From: Robbsia sp050955065
GTDB taxonomy: Bacteria > Pseudomonadota > Gammaproteobacteria > Burkholderiales > Burkholderiaceae
DNA: 23,878 nt
Assembly (NCBI GenBank): GCA_050955065.1
Contig: JBPBQT010000197.1
Span: forward strand, 1-23,878
Direction of reading: 5' to 3'
The stretch's first letter is position 1, and each line of letters begins with the position of its first letter. The notes below the pieces were generated by a model. It did not search any database. It worked only from the letters and a program-made list of their open reading frames with translations, and was not told the DNA's origin. The position numbers and the translations under genes were made by a program. Positions 1-7,337 of the stretch are shown one piece after another.

Positions 1-191
1 CGTCGCCGTCTGCTGCCGACCGCTGCCGACCGCCGTCGCGTCGCTCGCGACGGCACGCCGCCAACCGGCCCGCGCACCGCATGCCGCGCCACCGACTGAT
101 GCATCCGCCTGATTCCGACCCCGCGTGGGGTGACTCCGACCCCGCGCGGGGCTGACGATGTCCGGCACGAGCCGGACTCACTGGATAGACC
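1..191. other. Low-complexity leader upstream of trpB
   Basis: No gene is supported here. All forward frames are open at the left edge and close at 99, 112 or 154, so the tail of an upstream gene (trpF would be the usual neighbour) could end in this stretch, but no TrpF motif is visible. The DNA is very GC-rich and repetitive: a 10-base unit is duplicated in tandem at 12-31, and two near-identical 17-base units lie at 114-130 and 135-151. No convincing promoter was seen. The trpB ribosome-binding site is weak (a GGAT at about 173-176). Confidence 0.4.
114..151. repeat. Two 17-bp direct repeats, each ending in a palindrome
   Basis: Unit 1 (114-130) reads TCCGACCCCGCGTGGGG and unit 2 (135-151) reads TCCGACCCCGCGCGGGG, starting 21 bases apart. 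They differ at one base. The last 12 bases of unit 2 form a perfect palindrome (CCCCGCGCGGGG) and unit 1 an almost perfect one. The pair lies 40 bases before the trpB start, so it could be a protein-binding site, an RNA hairpin pair, or a replication-slippage product in GC-rich DNA. Confidence 0.7.
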
Positions 192-1385
192 ATGTACAAT
201 TTTCCCGATGCAAGCGGCCATTTCGGCAGCTACGGCGGCGTGTTCGTCGCCGAGACCCTGGTGCACGCGCTCGACGAACTGAAGAGCCAGTATCAGAAAT
301 ACAGCAACGATGCGGCCTTCATCGCCGAATACCACTACGAACTGAAGCACTTCGTCGGCCGGCCCTCGCCGATCTATCACGCGAAGCGCTGGAGCGCGGA
401 GCTGGGCGGCGCCCAGATCTTCTTCAAGCGCGAGGACCTGAACCACACCGGCGCGCACAAGATCAACAACGTCATCGGTCAGGCGCTGCTTGCGCGCCAC
501 ATGGGCAAGACGCGCGTCATCGCCGAGACCGGCGCCGGACAGCACGGCGTGGCCACCGCGACGATCGCCGCGCGCTTCGGCATGGAATGCGTCGTCTACA
601 TGGGTTCCGAGGACATCCGCCGCCAGGCGGCCAACGTCTACCGGATGAAGCTGCTGGGCGCGACGGTGGTACCGGTCGAGTCCGGGTCGAAGACGCTGAA
701 GGACGCGTTGAACGAGGCGATGCGCGACTGGGTGTCGAACGTCGAGAACACGTTCTACATCATCGGCACGGTCGCCGGACCGCACCCGTACCCGATGATG
801 GTGCGCGATTTCCAGCGCGTGATCGGCGACGAGTGCAAGGTGCAGATGCCGGAGATGACCGGACGCCAGCCGCACAGCGTGATCGCGTGCGTGGGTGGCG
901 GCTCGAACGCGATGGGGATCTTCTATCCGTACATCGATCTGCCCGACGTGGAGCTGATCGGCGTCGAGGCCGCCGGCGACGGGATGGATTCGGGCCGGCA
1001 CTCGGCGTCGATCACCGGCGGCTCGCCCGGCGTGCTGCACGGCAACCGGACCTACCTGCTGCAGGACGAGAACGGCCAGATCATCGAGACCCACTCGGTG
1101 TCGGCCGGGCTCGACTATCCCGGCGTGGGACCGGAGCACGCCTGGCTGAACGATCTGGGCCGCGCGAAGTACGTGACGATCACCGACGAGGAAGCGCTCG
1201 CCGCCTTCCACGACTGCTGCCGCATCGAGGGCATCATTCCGGCGCTCGAATCCAGCCACGCGATCGCCCAGGCGGTGAAGATGGCCCCGACGCTGGCGCA
1301 GGACCAGTTGCTGCTGGTCAATCTGTCGGGGCGCGGCGACAAGGACATGCACACGGTCGCCGAGCGTGGCGGCATCGTTTTCTAG
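192..1385 (+). CDS. trpB: Tryptophan synthase beta chain
   Basis: Pyridoxal-phosphate enzyme that condenses indole with L-serine to give L-tryptophan; it works as an alpha2-beta2 complex with TrpA, encoded 1 kb downstream. The 397-aa product has the normal family length. The PLP-binding lysine is K90 in the motif HTGAHKINN (residues 85-93). The catalytic-acid region AETGAGQHGVA contains E112, and the phosphate-binding loop GGGSNA is at residues 235-240. The C-terminal LSGRGDKD motif is also present. The start MYNFPDASGHFGSYGG matches the usual beginning of the family. The stop TAG shares its last base with the GTG start of the following methyltransferase gene, suggesting translational coupling. 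Confidence 0.97.
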   Translation: MYNFPDASGHFGSYGGVFVAETLVHALDELKSQYQKYSNDAAFIAEYHYELKHFVGRPSPIYHAKRWSAELGGAQIFFKREDLNHTGAHKINNVIGQALLARHMGKTRVIAETGAGQHGVATATIAARFGMECVVYMGSEDIRRQAANVYRMKLLGATVVPVESGSKTLKDALNEAMRDWVSNVENTFYIIGTVAGPHPYPMMVRDFQRVIGDECKVQMPEMTGRQPHSVIACVGGGSNAMGIFYPYIDLPDVELIGVEAAGDGMDSGRHSASITGGSPGVLHGNRTYLLQDENGQIIETHSVSAGLDYPGVGPEHAWLNDLGRAKYVTITDEEALAAFHDCCRIEGIIPALESSHAIAQAVKMAPTLAQDQLLLVNLSGRGDKDMHTVAERGGIVF

Positions 1386-2365
1386 TGTCTACGGGACCGT
1401 TCCTCCGCCCCCCGTCGTCGTCGGTGATCGAGAATCTCGACTACTGCGCCGAGGTCGGCACGATCGCGCGCGAATCGGTCGACCTGATCATCGCCGACCC
1501 TCCGTACGGGCTCGGCAAGGACTACGGCAACGATTCGGACAAGCTCGACGCCGACGAGCATCTCGAGTGGACCGAGCACTGGCTCGAGATGTCGATCCCG
1601 CTGTTGAAGCCCAGCGGGTCGATGTACATCTTCTGCAGCTGGCAGTTCGCGCCGGAGATCTTCAGTTTCCTCAAGCGCCGGATGACGATGATCAACGAGA
1701 TCGTCTGGGACCGACGCGTGCCCAGCATGGGCGGCACGACCCGCCGCTTCACCTCGGTGCACGACAATATCGGGCTGTTCGTGCGCAGCCGCCATTACCA
1801 CTTCGACCTCGACCCGGTGCGCGTGCCGTACGACGCGGCCACCAAGAAGGCGCGCTCGCGCAAGCTGTTCGAGGGCAGCAAGTGGCTGGAAATGGGCTAT
1901 AACCCGAAAGACGTCTGGTCGGTGTCGCGGCTGCATCGCCAGCATGGCGAGCGGGTCGCGCACCCGACACAGAAACCCCTGGAGATCATCGAGCGCATGG
2001 TGCTGGCGAGCTGCCCGCCGGGCGGCACCGTGCTCGATCCGTTCATGGGCAGCGGCACCACGGCCGTGGCCTGCGCGCGCCAGGGCCGGCATTTCCTCGG
2101 GTATGAAATCAACGCCGACTATTGCACGTTGGCGCGGCAGCGGCTCGCCGGGCTGAACGATCCGTGCGCGCCGCCGCTGCACACGTCGCGGCAGGCGTCG
2201 GACCACGCGCACGCCGGCGCCGCCGGCGCGATGGCGGGCGCCGATGCCGCCGGCATCGCTGCCACGGCGGCAACCACTGCCGCCGCGCCGCGCCACGATT
2301 ATGACGACGACGACGCCGTCGGCGACGCACCTTCTTCTGGGATTCCCACTCATGTCTCGTATTGA
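1385..2365 (+). CDS. Site-specific DNA methyltransferase, beta class, N6-adenine type
   Basis: Predicted S-adenosylmethionine-dependent DNA methyltransferase of 326 aa. The catalytic motif IV DPPY is at residues 38-41 and comes before the SAM-binding motif I FMGSGT (220-225); this order defines the beta class. HPTQKP at 193-198 is also typical. DPPY points to N6-adenine methylation. The GTG start at 1385 overlaps the trpB stop by one base and has only a weak ribosome-binding site, so coupled translation is likely; a second GTG at 1424 is possible. The 3' end overlaps trpA by 14 bases. Residues from about 258 on form an Ala/His/Asp-rich low-complexity tail not needed for the fold. No restriction endonuclease gene is adjacent, so it looks like an orphan methylase. 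From memory, the equivalent trp-cluster methylase of Burkholderia cenocepacia was linked to CACAG methylation; target here is unproven. Confidence 0.92.
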   Translation: MSTGPFLRPPSSSVIENLDYCAEVGTIARESVDLIIADPPYGLGKDYGNDSDKLDADEHLEWTEHWLEMSIPLLKPSGSMYIFCSWQFAPEIFSFLKRRMTMINEIVWDRRVPSMGGTTRRFTSVHDNIGLFVRSRHYHFDLDPVRVPYDAATKKARSRKLFEGSKWLEMGYNPKDVWSVSRLHRQHGERVAHPTQKPLEIIERMVLASCPPGGTVLDPFMGSGTTAVACARQGRHFLGYEINADYCTLARQRLAGLNDPCAPPLHTSRQASDHAHAGAAGAMAGADAAGIAATAATTAAAPRHDYDDDDAVGDAPSSGIPTHVSY

Positions 2366-3173
2366 AAAAACGTTCGCGGCGCTTCAGGCCGCGGGCAGAA
2401 AGGGCCTGATCCCCTTCATGACCGCGGGAGATCCGGACCCGGCGCGCACCGTCGAGTTCATGCACGCGCTGGTTGCCGGCGGTGCCGACGTGATCGAGCT
2501 CGGCGTGCCGTTCTCGGACCCGATGGCCGACGGCCCGGTCATCCAGCAGGCCTCGGAACGGGCGCTGGCGCACGGCGTGCGGCTGCGCGACGTGCTGGCC
2601 GACGTGCACCGCTTCCGGCTGGAGGACAACACGACCCCGGTGGTGCTGATGGGCTACGCGAACCCGATCGAGCGCATGGGGGTGAACGAGTTCGCCGCGG
2701 CGGCCAGCGCGTCGGGCGTCGACGGCGTGCTGGTGGTCGACTATCCGCCGGAGGAATCGGTCGATTTCGCCCGCATCATGCGCGAGTCCGACATCGACCC
2801 GATCTTCCTGCTGGCGCCCACGTCCTCGCCGCAGCGCATCGCCGCGGTCGGCAAGATCGCCAGCGGCTACGTGTATTACGTGTCGCTCAAGGGCGTCACG
2901 GGCGCGGGAAATCTGGACGTCGCCGAGATCGCGCGTAGAATCCCGTCCATTCGCGAGACGGTGCCCTTGCCGATCGGCGTGGGGTTCGGCATCCGCGACG
3001 CGCAGACCGCGCAGGCGGTGTCGGCGAGCGCCGACGCGGTCGTGATCGGCAGCCGGATCGTGCAGTTGCTCAGCGAGGCGTCGCCGGCGGAGGCCGCGCC
3101 GACGCTGACCCGTTTCATCGCAGAAGTCCGCGCGGCGCTCGACGCCCCGGCGAGAACCGAGGAGTCCCACTGA
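2352..3173 (+). CDS. trpA: Tryptophan synthase alpha chain
   Basis: TIM-barrel enzyme that cleaves indole-3-glycerol phosphate to indole and glyceraldehyde 3-phosphate; the indole is channelled to TrpB. With the start at 2352 the 273-aa product begins MSRIEKTF and places the catalytic residues at their classical numbers: Glu49 in DVIELGVPFSDP and Asp60 in PMADGP. The frame is open further upstream, but those residues lie inside the methyltransferase gene and do not resemble TrpA. The start lies inside the end of the methyltransferase gene (14-base overlap) and the stop TGA shares one base with the accD ATG, so the three genes are probably one transcript. Confidence 0.96.
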   Translation: MSRIEKTFAALQAAGRKGLIPFMTAGDPDPARTVEFMHALVAGGADVIELGVPFSDPMADGPVIQQASERALAHGVRLRDVLADVHRFRLEDNTTPVVLMGYANPIERMGVNEFAAAASASGVDGVLVVDYPPEESVDFARIMRESDIDPIFLLAPTSSPQRIAAVGKIASGYVYYVSLKGVTGAGNLDVAEIARRIPSIRETVPLPIGVGFGIRDAQTAQAVSASADAVVIGSRIVQLLSEASPAEAAPTLTRFIAEVRAALDAPARTEESH

Positions 3174-4081
3174 TGAGCTGGCTCGACAAACTGCTGCCAC
3201 CCAAGATCCAGCAGAACAACCGGGGCGGGCGCCGTTCCATCCCCGAAGGTCTGTGGATCAAGTGCCCGTCGTGCGAGGCGGTGTTGTATCGCACCGATGT
3301 CGAGGCGAACATGTACGTATGCCCGAAGTGCGACCATCACATGCGCATCGGCGCGCGCGCGCGCATCGACACGCTGCTCGACGCCGAGGGCCGTTACGAG
3401 CTCGGCCAGGAGATCGTGCCGGTCGACGCGCTGAAGTTCAAGGACAGCCGCAAGTATCCGGACCGTCTGAAGGACGCGACGGAGGATACCGGCGAGACCG
3501 ACGCGATGGTCGTGATGGGCGGCACCATCCACGCGCAGCCGGCGGTGCTGGCCTGCTTCGAATTCGCGTTCATGGCCGGTTCGATGGGCTCGGTGGTGGG
3601 CGAGCGCTTCGTGCGCGGCGCGCAGAACGCGCTCGAGCGGAACGCACCGTTCATCTGCGTGGCCACCTCCGGCGGCGCGCGGATGCAGGAAAGCCTGCTG
3701 TCGCTGATGCAGATGGCGAAGACCACGGCGATGCTCACGCGCCTGTCGGACGCGAAGCTGCCGTTCATCTCGATCCTGACCGATCCGACGATGGGCGGCG
3801 TGTCGGCGAGCTTCGCGTTTCTCGGCGACGTCGTGATCGCCGAGCCCCGCGCGCTGATCGGCTTCGCCGGCCCGCGCGTGATCGAGCAGACCGTGCGCGA
3901 GAAGCTGCCCGAAGGGTTCCAGCGCTCGGAGTTCCTGTTGCAGAAGGGCGCGATCGACATGATCGTCGACCGGCGCAAGATGCGCAACGAAGTGGCGCAT
4001 CTGCTCGCCTTGCTGGGCCGCCAGCCGCAGGAGCCGGTCGCGCCGGCCCCGGCCCCGGCCCCCGTCACGGCACCGGTCTGA
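3173..4081 (+). CDS. accD: Acetyl-CoA carboxylase carboxyltransferase subunit beta
   Basis: Carboxyltransferase beta subunit of acetyl-CoA carboxylase; with AccA it moves the carboxyl group from carboxybiotin to acetyl-CoA, giving malonyl-CoA for fatty-acid synthesis. The 302-aa product has the four-cysteine zinc ribbon expected of bacterial AccD (C31, C34, C50, C53; CPSC and CPKC) followed by the crotonase-like carboxyltransferase core with TSGGARMQES and DPTMGGVSASFA. The C-terminus ends in a short Pro/Ala repeat tail that varies in this family. The ATG overlaps the trpA stop by one base and has a good GAGGAG ribosome-binding site about 6 bases upstream. folC starts two bases after the stop. 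Confidence 0.97.
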   Translation: MSWLDKLLPPKIQQNNRGGRRSIPEGLWIKCPSCEAVLYRTDVEANMYVCPKCDHHMRIGARARIDTLLDAEGRYELGQEIVPVDALKFKDSRKYPDRLKDATEDTGETDAMVVMGGTIHAQPAVLACFEFAFMAGSMGSVVGERFVRGAQNALERNAPFICVATSGGARMQESLLSLMQMAKTTAMLTRLSDAKLPFISILTDPTMGGVSASFAFLGDVVIAEPRALIGFAGPRVIEQTVREKLPEGFQRSEFLLQKGAIDMIVDRRKMRNEVAHLLALLGRQPQEPVAPAPAPAPVTAPV

Positions 4082-4083
4082 CG

Positions 4084-5400
4084 ATGCGCACCTTCCCGAC
4101 GCTCGACGGCTGGCTCGCTCATCTGGAAACCGCGCACCCGGTCGGCATCGACATGGGCCTCGCGCGCGTGCGCCGTGTGCGCGACGCGCTGGATCTGACG
4201 CTCGACTGCCCGGTGATCACCGTCGCCGGCACGAACGGCAAGGGTTCGACCTGCACGCTGCTCGAATCGATCCTGCTCGCGGGAGGGTACAAGGTGGGCT
4301 GCCACACGTCGCCGCACCTGCTGACGTTCAACGAGCGCGCGCGCGTGAACGGGGAGTCGGCGAGCGACGCGGCGTTGCTGCCGCATTTCGAGGCGGTGGA
4401 GCGCGCGCGCGCCGGACTGCGCGAACCGGTGTCGCTGACGTACTTCGAATTCACGCTGCTGGCGATCCTGCGGCTGTTCGCGACGTCGCGGCTCGACGTC
4501 GTGATCCTGGAAGTGGGCCTGGGCGGCCGGCTGGACGCGACCAACATCGTCGATGCGGACGTGGCGGTGATCACCAGCATCGATATCGACCATACCCAGT
4601 ACCTGGGCGACACCCGCGAGGCGATCGGCCTGGAGAAGGCGGGCATTTTCCGCGCCGGGCGTCCGGCGATCGTCGGCGACCCGTTGCCGCCGGAGAGCGT
4701 GATCCGCTACGCGCAGTCGCTGGGCGCCGATCTCTGGCTGGTGGGCAAGGATTTCCGCTACGAGACGATCGAAGGGGACCGGCAGCAGTGGTCCTATCTG
4801 GGCCGCGCGGCCAACCGCCGGGCGCTGGCGTTTCCCGCGCTGCGCGGCGCGAACCAGCTGCTCAACACGACCGCGGCGCTCGCCGCGCTGGAGGCGCTGC
4901 GCGCGCGCTTGCCGGTGACCGCGCAGGACGTGCGCAACGGTCTGGCGACGGTCGAGCTGCCGGGGCGTTTCCAGGTGCTGGCCGGGCGGCCGACGACGAT
5001 TCTCGACGTTGCCCACAATCCGCACGCGGCGGCGGTGCTGGCGCAGAATCTGGGCAGCATGGGGTATTTTCCGTTCACCTATGCGGTGTTCGGCGCGATG
5101 GACGACAAGGACATCGCGCGCATCGTCGCGACGTTGAAGGGCGACATCGATCACTGGTATGTGACCGATCTGCCGACGCCACGCGCGGCGCGCGCGGCGC
5201 GGCTTGCCGGCGTGGTGCGCGAGGCGCTCGGCGCCGAGGCGCTCGCGGCGCCCGAGCATTCGGTGCGGGAATTCGCGTCCCCCGACGCGGCCTACAAGGC
5301 GGCGCTGGAACAGGTGGCGGAGAATGATAGAATCGTGGTCTTCGGTTCGTTCGTCACGGTAGCCGGCGTCATGTCGTATCGCAGATTGCAGCAGCACTGA
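4084..5400 (+). CDS. folC: Bifunctional dihydrofolate synthase / folylpolyglutamate synthase
   Basis: Mur-ligase-family enzyme that adds L-glutamate to dihydropteroate and then extends the glutamate chain on reduced folates, using ATP. The 438-aa product has the ATP-binding P-loop GTNGKGS at residues 49-55, the HTSPHL motif at 74-79, the central LEVGLGGRLDATN segment, the SIDIDHTQYLG region and the C-terminal DVAHNPHAA motif. All are standard for FolC and the length is normal. The gene begins two bases after the accD stop, a pairing common in proteobacteria. The next gene begins 124 bases later; I see no clear terminator in that gap. Confidence 0.96.
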   Translation: MRTFPTLDGWLAHLETAHPVGIDMGLARVRRVRDALDLTLDCPVITVAGTNGKGSTCTLLESILLAGGYKVGCHTSPHLLTFNERARVNGESASDAALLPHFEAVERARAGLREPVSLTYFEFTLLAILRLFATSRLDVVILEVGLGGRLDATNIVDADVAVITSIDIDHTQYLGDTREAIGLEKAGIFRAGRPAIVGDPLPPESVIRYAQSLGADLWLVGKDFRYETIEGDRQQWSYLGRAANRRALAFPALRGANQLLNTTAALAALEALRARLPVTAQDVRNGLATVELPGRFQVLAGRPTTILDVAHNPHAAAVLAQNLGSMGYFPFTYAVFGAMDDKDIARIVATLKGDIDHWYVTDLPTPRAARAARLAGVVREALGAEALAAPEHSVREFASPDAAYKAALEQVAENDRIVVFGSFVTVAGVMSYRRLQQH

Positions 5401-5524
5401 GGGGCAACGGCATCGAGGCGGGCCGGTTCCTTTCGGGACGGTGCCGCGCATGCGTCAAATGGTCGCATCGTCCGACCACAACGGCCCGGGCCAGACCCGG
5501 GGCAGAAGGATTCAGCTGAGCTTT

Positions 5525-6475
5525 ATGGGCATTTTTTCGTTCGGCAAGAAAAAGGCGGATGCGAACGCGGATGCGTCGTCGCGCCGTGGCGATCCGGCAC
5601 CGCCGGCGCGTTCCGGGGAACGTGACGCGCGGGTCGAGCCGGGCGACGGCGGCGAGGGCGACGAGGGCGTGGCGCGCATTGCGCGCGCGTCGGCCGCGCG
5701 CGGGCGTTCCGGGCGCAAGGGCGGGCAGGAGACGATGCTTGACCCTACATTGCCGGAAAAGCAGCGCGCGCGCCGCCGGCTGGTGGGCGCCGTCGCGCTG
5801 GTGCTGGCGGCCGTCGTGATCCTGCCGATGGTGCTGGACGCGCATCCGAAGCCGGTCACCGACGACATCGCCATTTCGATTCCCGCGCAGGACACGCCGG
5901 CCGCGCGCGCCGCCCTCAAGCGCGGCCATGCCGCCGGGGACGATGCGGATGCCGATGGCGCGAATCCGGGCGAGGCGGCGGCGCCCGACGCGGCGCCGGG
6001 TACGACCGAGCTGCGCGGCAACGTTGCGGCAAACGGCACGGCGAACACCGCCGCGCGCGGCACCGCGGAGAGCCTCGCGGGAAACCCGACGGGAAGCATG
6101 GCAGGGACGGCGACCGCCGCGAAACCCGAGACCGTGAAGAGCCCGGTGTCGAAATCGCCCGCTGCCACCGCGACGAAGACGGCCCGGCAGACGCCGGCCG
6201 GCGCTTCCGCCACCGCATCGACGCTGCCGTCCACGCCCGCGACGCCGGGCAGCCGCTACGTCGTGCAGCTCGGTAATTTCGAGAGCGAGGCCGCGGCCCG
6301 GGATTGGGTGAGCAAGTTGAAAAACATCGGCGTGCCCGCATATGTCGAACATACGAAACAGGCCGACGGCACGATGCGCGTGATGTTGCGCGCGGGCCCG
6401 TTCGCGGACCGCGCGGTGGCGCAGGCGGCGGTGCTCAAGGTGCGTCAGGCGGGCCTGTCCCAGGCGGGACGCTAG
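5525..6475 (+). CDS. SPOR-domain protein, single membrane anchor (DedD/FtsN-like)
   Basis: Predicted inner-membrane protein of 316 aa with a cytoplasmic N-terminus, one transmembrane segment (about residues 86-104, LVGAVALVLAAVVILPMVL) and a long Ala/Thr/Pro-rich periplasmic linker (about 110-240). It ends in a SPOR domain (about 243-316, from SRYVVQLGNF). SPOR domains bind denuded peptidoglycan at the division septum, so a role in cell division is likely. Start: ATG 5525 gives MGIFSFGKKK, a typical N-terminus for this protein, with AAGGA about 14 bases upstream. An in-frame upstream ATG at 5441 would add 28 residues that look unrelated. Its place between folC and cvpA matches the dedD position in other proteobacteria, but the linker is too variable to assign dedD firmly. 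Confidence 0.85.
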   Translation: MGIFSFGKKKADANADASSRRGDPAPPARSGERDARVEPGDGGEGDEGVARIARASAARGRSGRKGGQETMLDPTLPEKQRARRRLVGAVALVLAAVVILPMVLDAHPKPVTDDIAISIPAQDTPAARAALKRGHAAGDDADADGANPGEAAAPDAAPGTTELRGNVAANGTANTAARGTAESLAGNPTGSMAGTATAAKPETVKSPVSKSPAATATKTARQTPAGASATASTLPSTPATPGSRYVVQLGNFESEAAARDWVSKLKNIGVPAYVEHTKQADGTMRVMLRAGPFADRAVAQAAVLKVRQAGLSQAGR

Positions 6476-6552
6476 CGCGTGTCGCGCCAGGGCTGTCGTG
6501 AATCCGCCTTGACGAGGCTTTCGACGGGGCAGGGCATCCGGGACATTCGGGC

Positions 6553-7188
6553 ATGACCTCAGACGCAATGAGCGGCGCATTGAGCGGAACACTCGGCGCG
6601 ACCGCGGGAAGCGGCCTGCTCACGGTGTTCGATTACGTGGTGCTTGCCGTCGTCGTGCTCTCGGCATTGCGCGGCGCCTGGCGCGGTCTGGTCGCCGAGG
6701 CCTTCTCGCTGATCGGCTGGATCGTCGCATTCACGCTGGGCGCGCGTTACGCGGGGCGGATCGTCCCCTGGATCCCGGCGAACTGGCCCGGCGGCACATT
6801 GACGCAATGGCTGGTAGGATTCGCGACGGTGACGGTGGGCGTGATGCTGCTCGCGGGCGTCGGCAGCGCGTTGCTGGGGAGGCTGACCGAAGCCAGCGGC
6901 CTGCGCTCGGTCGACCGGTCGCTGGGGCTGCTGTTCGGCGCCGCGCGCGGACTGCTGCTGGTGTTGATATTCTATGTCGCGGCCGGGTTCACCGAGCTGC
7001 CGACGCTGCCTTTCTGGCGCGATGCATTGCTGCGGCCCTATGTCGAGCAAGGCGTGCTGGCCGCGCGGCCGTTCCTGCCCGCGCCGTTGCAGGCCTATGC
7101 GCGGGTCGATCCGCGGGGCGCTTCACAGAACGAATCACGACACGAATCGCGGGAGGGCTCGCGGGGCGCGATGCGCCTCCGGCCATGA
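6553..7188 (+). CDS. cvpA: CvpA family inner-membrane protein
   Basis: Polytopic membrane protein of the CvpA family, named for its need in colicin V production in E. coli and often encoded just before purF; its biochemical role is not settled. The 211-aa product has four predicted membrane segments (about residues 24-42, 49-66, 83-107 and 125-146). It also shows family-typical stretches: FDYVVLAVVVLSALRG, LIGWIVAF and SLGLLFGAARG. It is longer than the usual roughly 160 aa because of a Ser/Gly-rich N-terminal extension of about 20 residues and a polar Arg/Ser/Glu-rich C-terminal tail (from about 185). ATG 6568 is an alternative start; neither has a strong ribosome-binding site. Confidence 0.88.
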   Translation: MTSDAMSGALSGTLGATAGSGLLTVFDYVVLAVVVLSALRGAWRGLVAEAFSLIGWIVAFTLGARYAGRIVPWIPANWPGGTLTQWLVGFATVTVGVMLLAGVGSALLGRLTEASGLRSVDRSLGLLFGAARGLLLVLIFYVAAGFTELPTLPFWRDALLRPYVEQGVLAARPFLPAPLQAYARVDPRGASQNESRHESREGSRGAMRLRP

Positions 7189-7267
7189 AGCGGGTGGTGG
7201 CTGCAAGGCGGTCATCGCGCATCGGCGCCATGACCCGCGACGCAAACGCTTTCCGGTAAGTTTCTTG

Positions 7268-7320
7268 CGCGTTCGCGGCTGACGTGTCAGTCGCGAACGC
7301 GGACGTTTTGCATTTTCTTT
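7268..7320 (+). terminator. Hairpin with T-rich tail before purF (terminator or attenuator)
   Basis: Arms at 7268-7283 and 7286-7301 are complementary over 16 positions with one G-T wobble (core GCGTTCGCG ... CGCGAACGC); the innermost pairs must open to form a small loop. The hairpin is followed by GACGTTTTGCATTTTCTTTT, which looks like an imperfect intrinsic-terminator T tract. It sits 79 bases after cvpA and 37 bases before the purF start. It could end the trp-to-cvpA transcript, act as an attenuator for purF, or do both. Terminator function is inferred, not shown. Confidence 0.6.
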
Positions 7321-7337
7321 TAGGGATGGTCCCTGCC

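Noticed and set aside
158..2365. A 735-residue open frame running through trpB and the methyltransferase gene
   Set aside because: Its first about 409 residues are an Arg-rich, out-of-frame reading of trpB. Only the part from GTG 1385 resembles a protein family, so I did not treat it as a fusion protein.
5441..5524. Upstream extension of the SPOR protein (28 residues from ATG 5441)
   Set aside because: The family start is MGIFSFGKKK at 5525, and the extension has no similarity and would put a polar segment before the normal N-terminus.
7284..7337. Upstream in-frame extension of purF
   Set aside because: PurF needs Cys2 exposed after Met1 removal, which only the ATG at 7338 gives. The extension also lies in the hairpin region.
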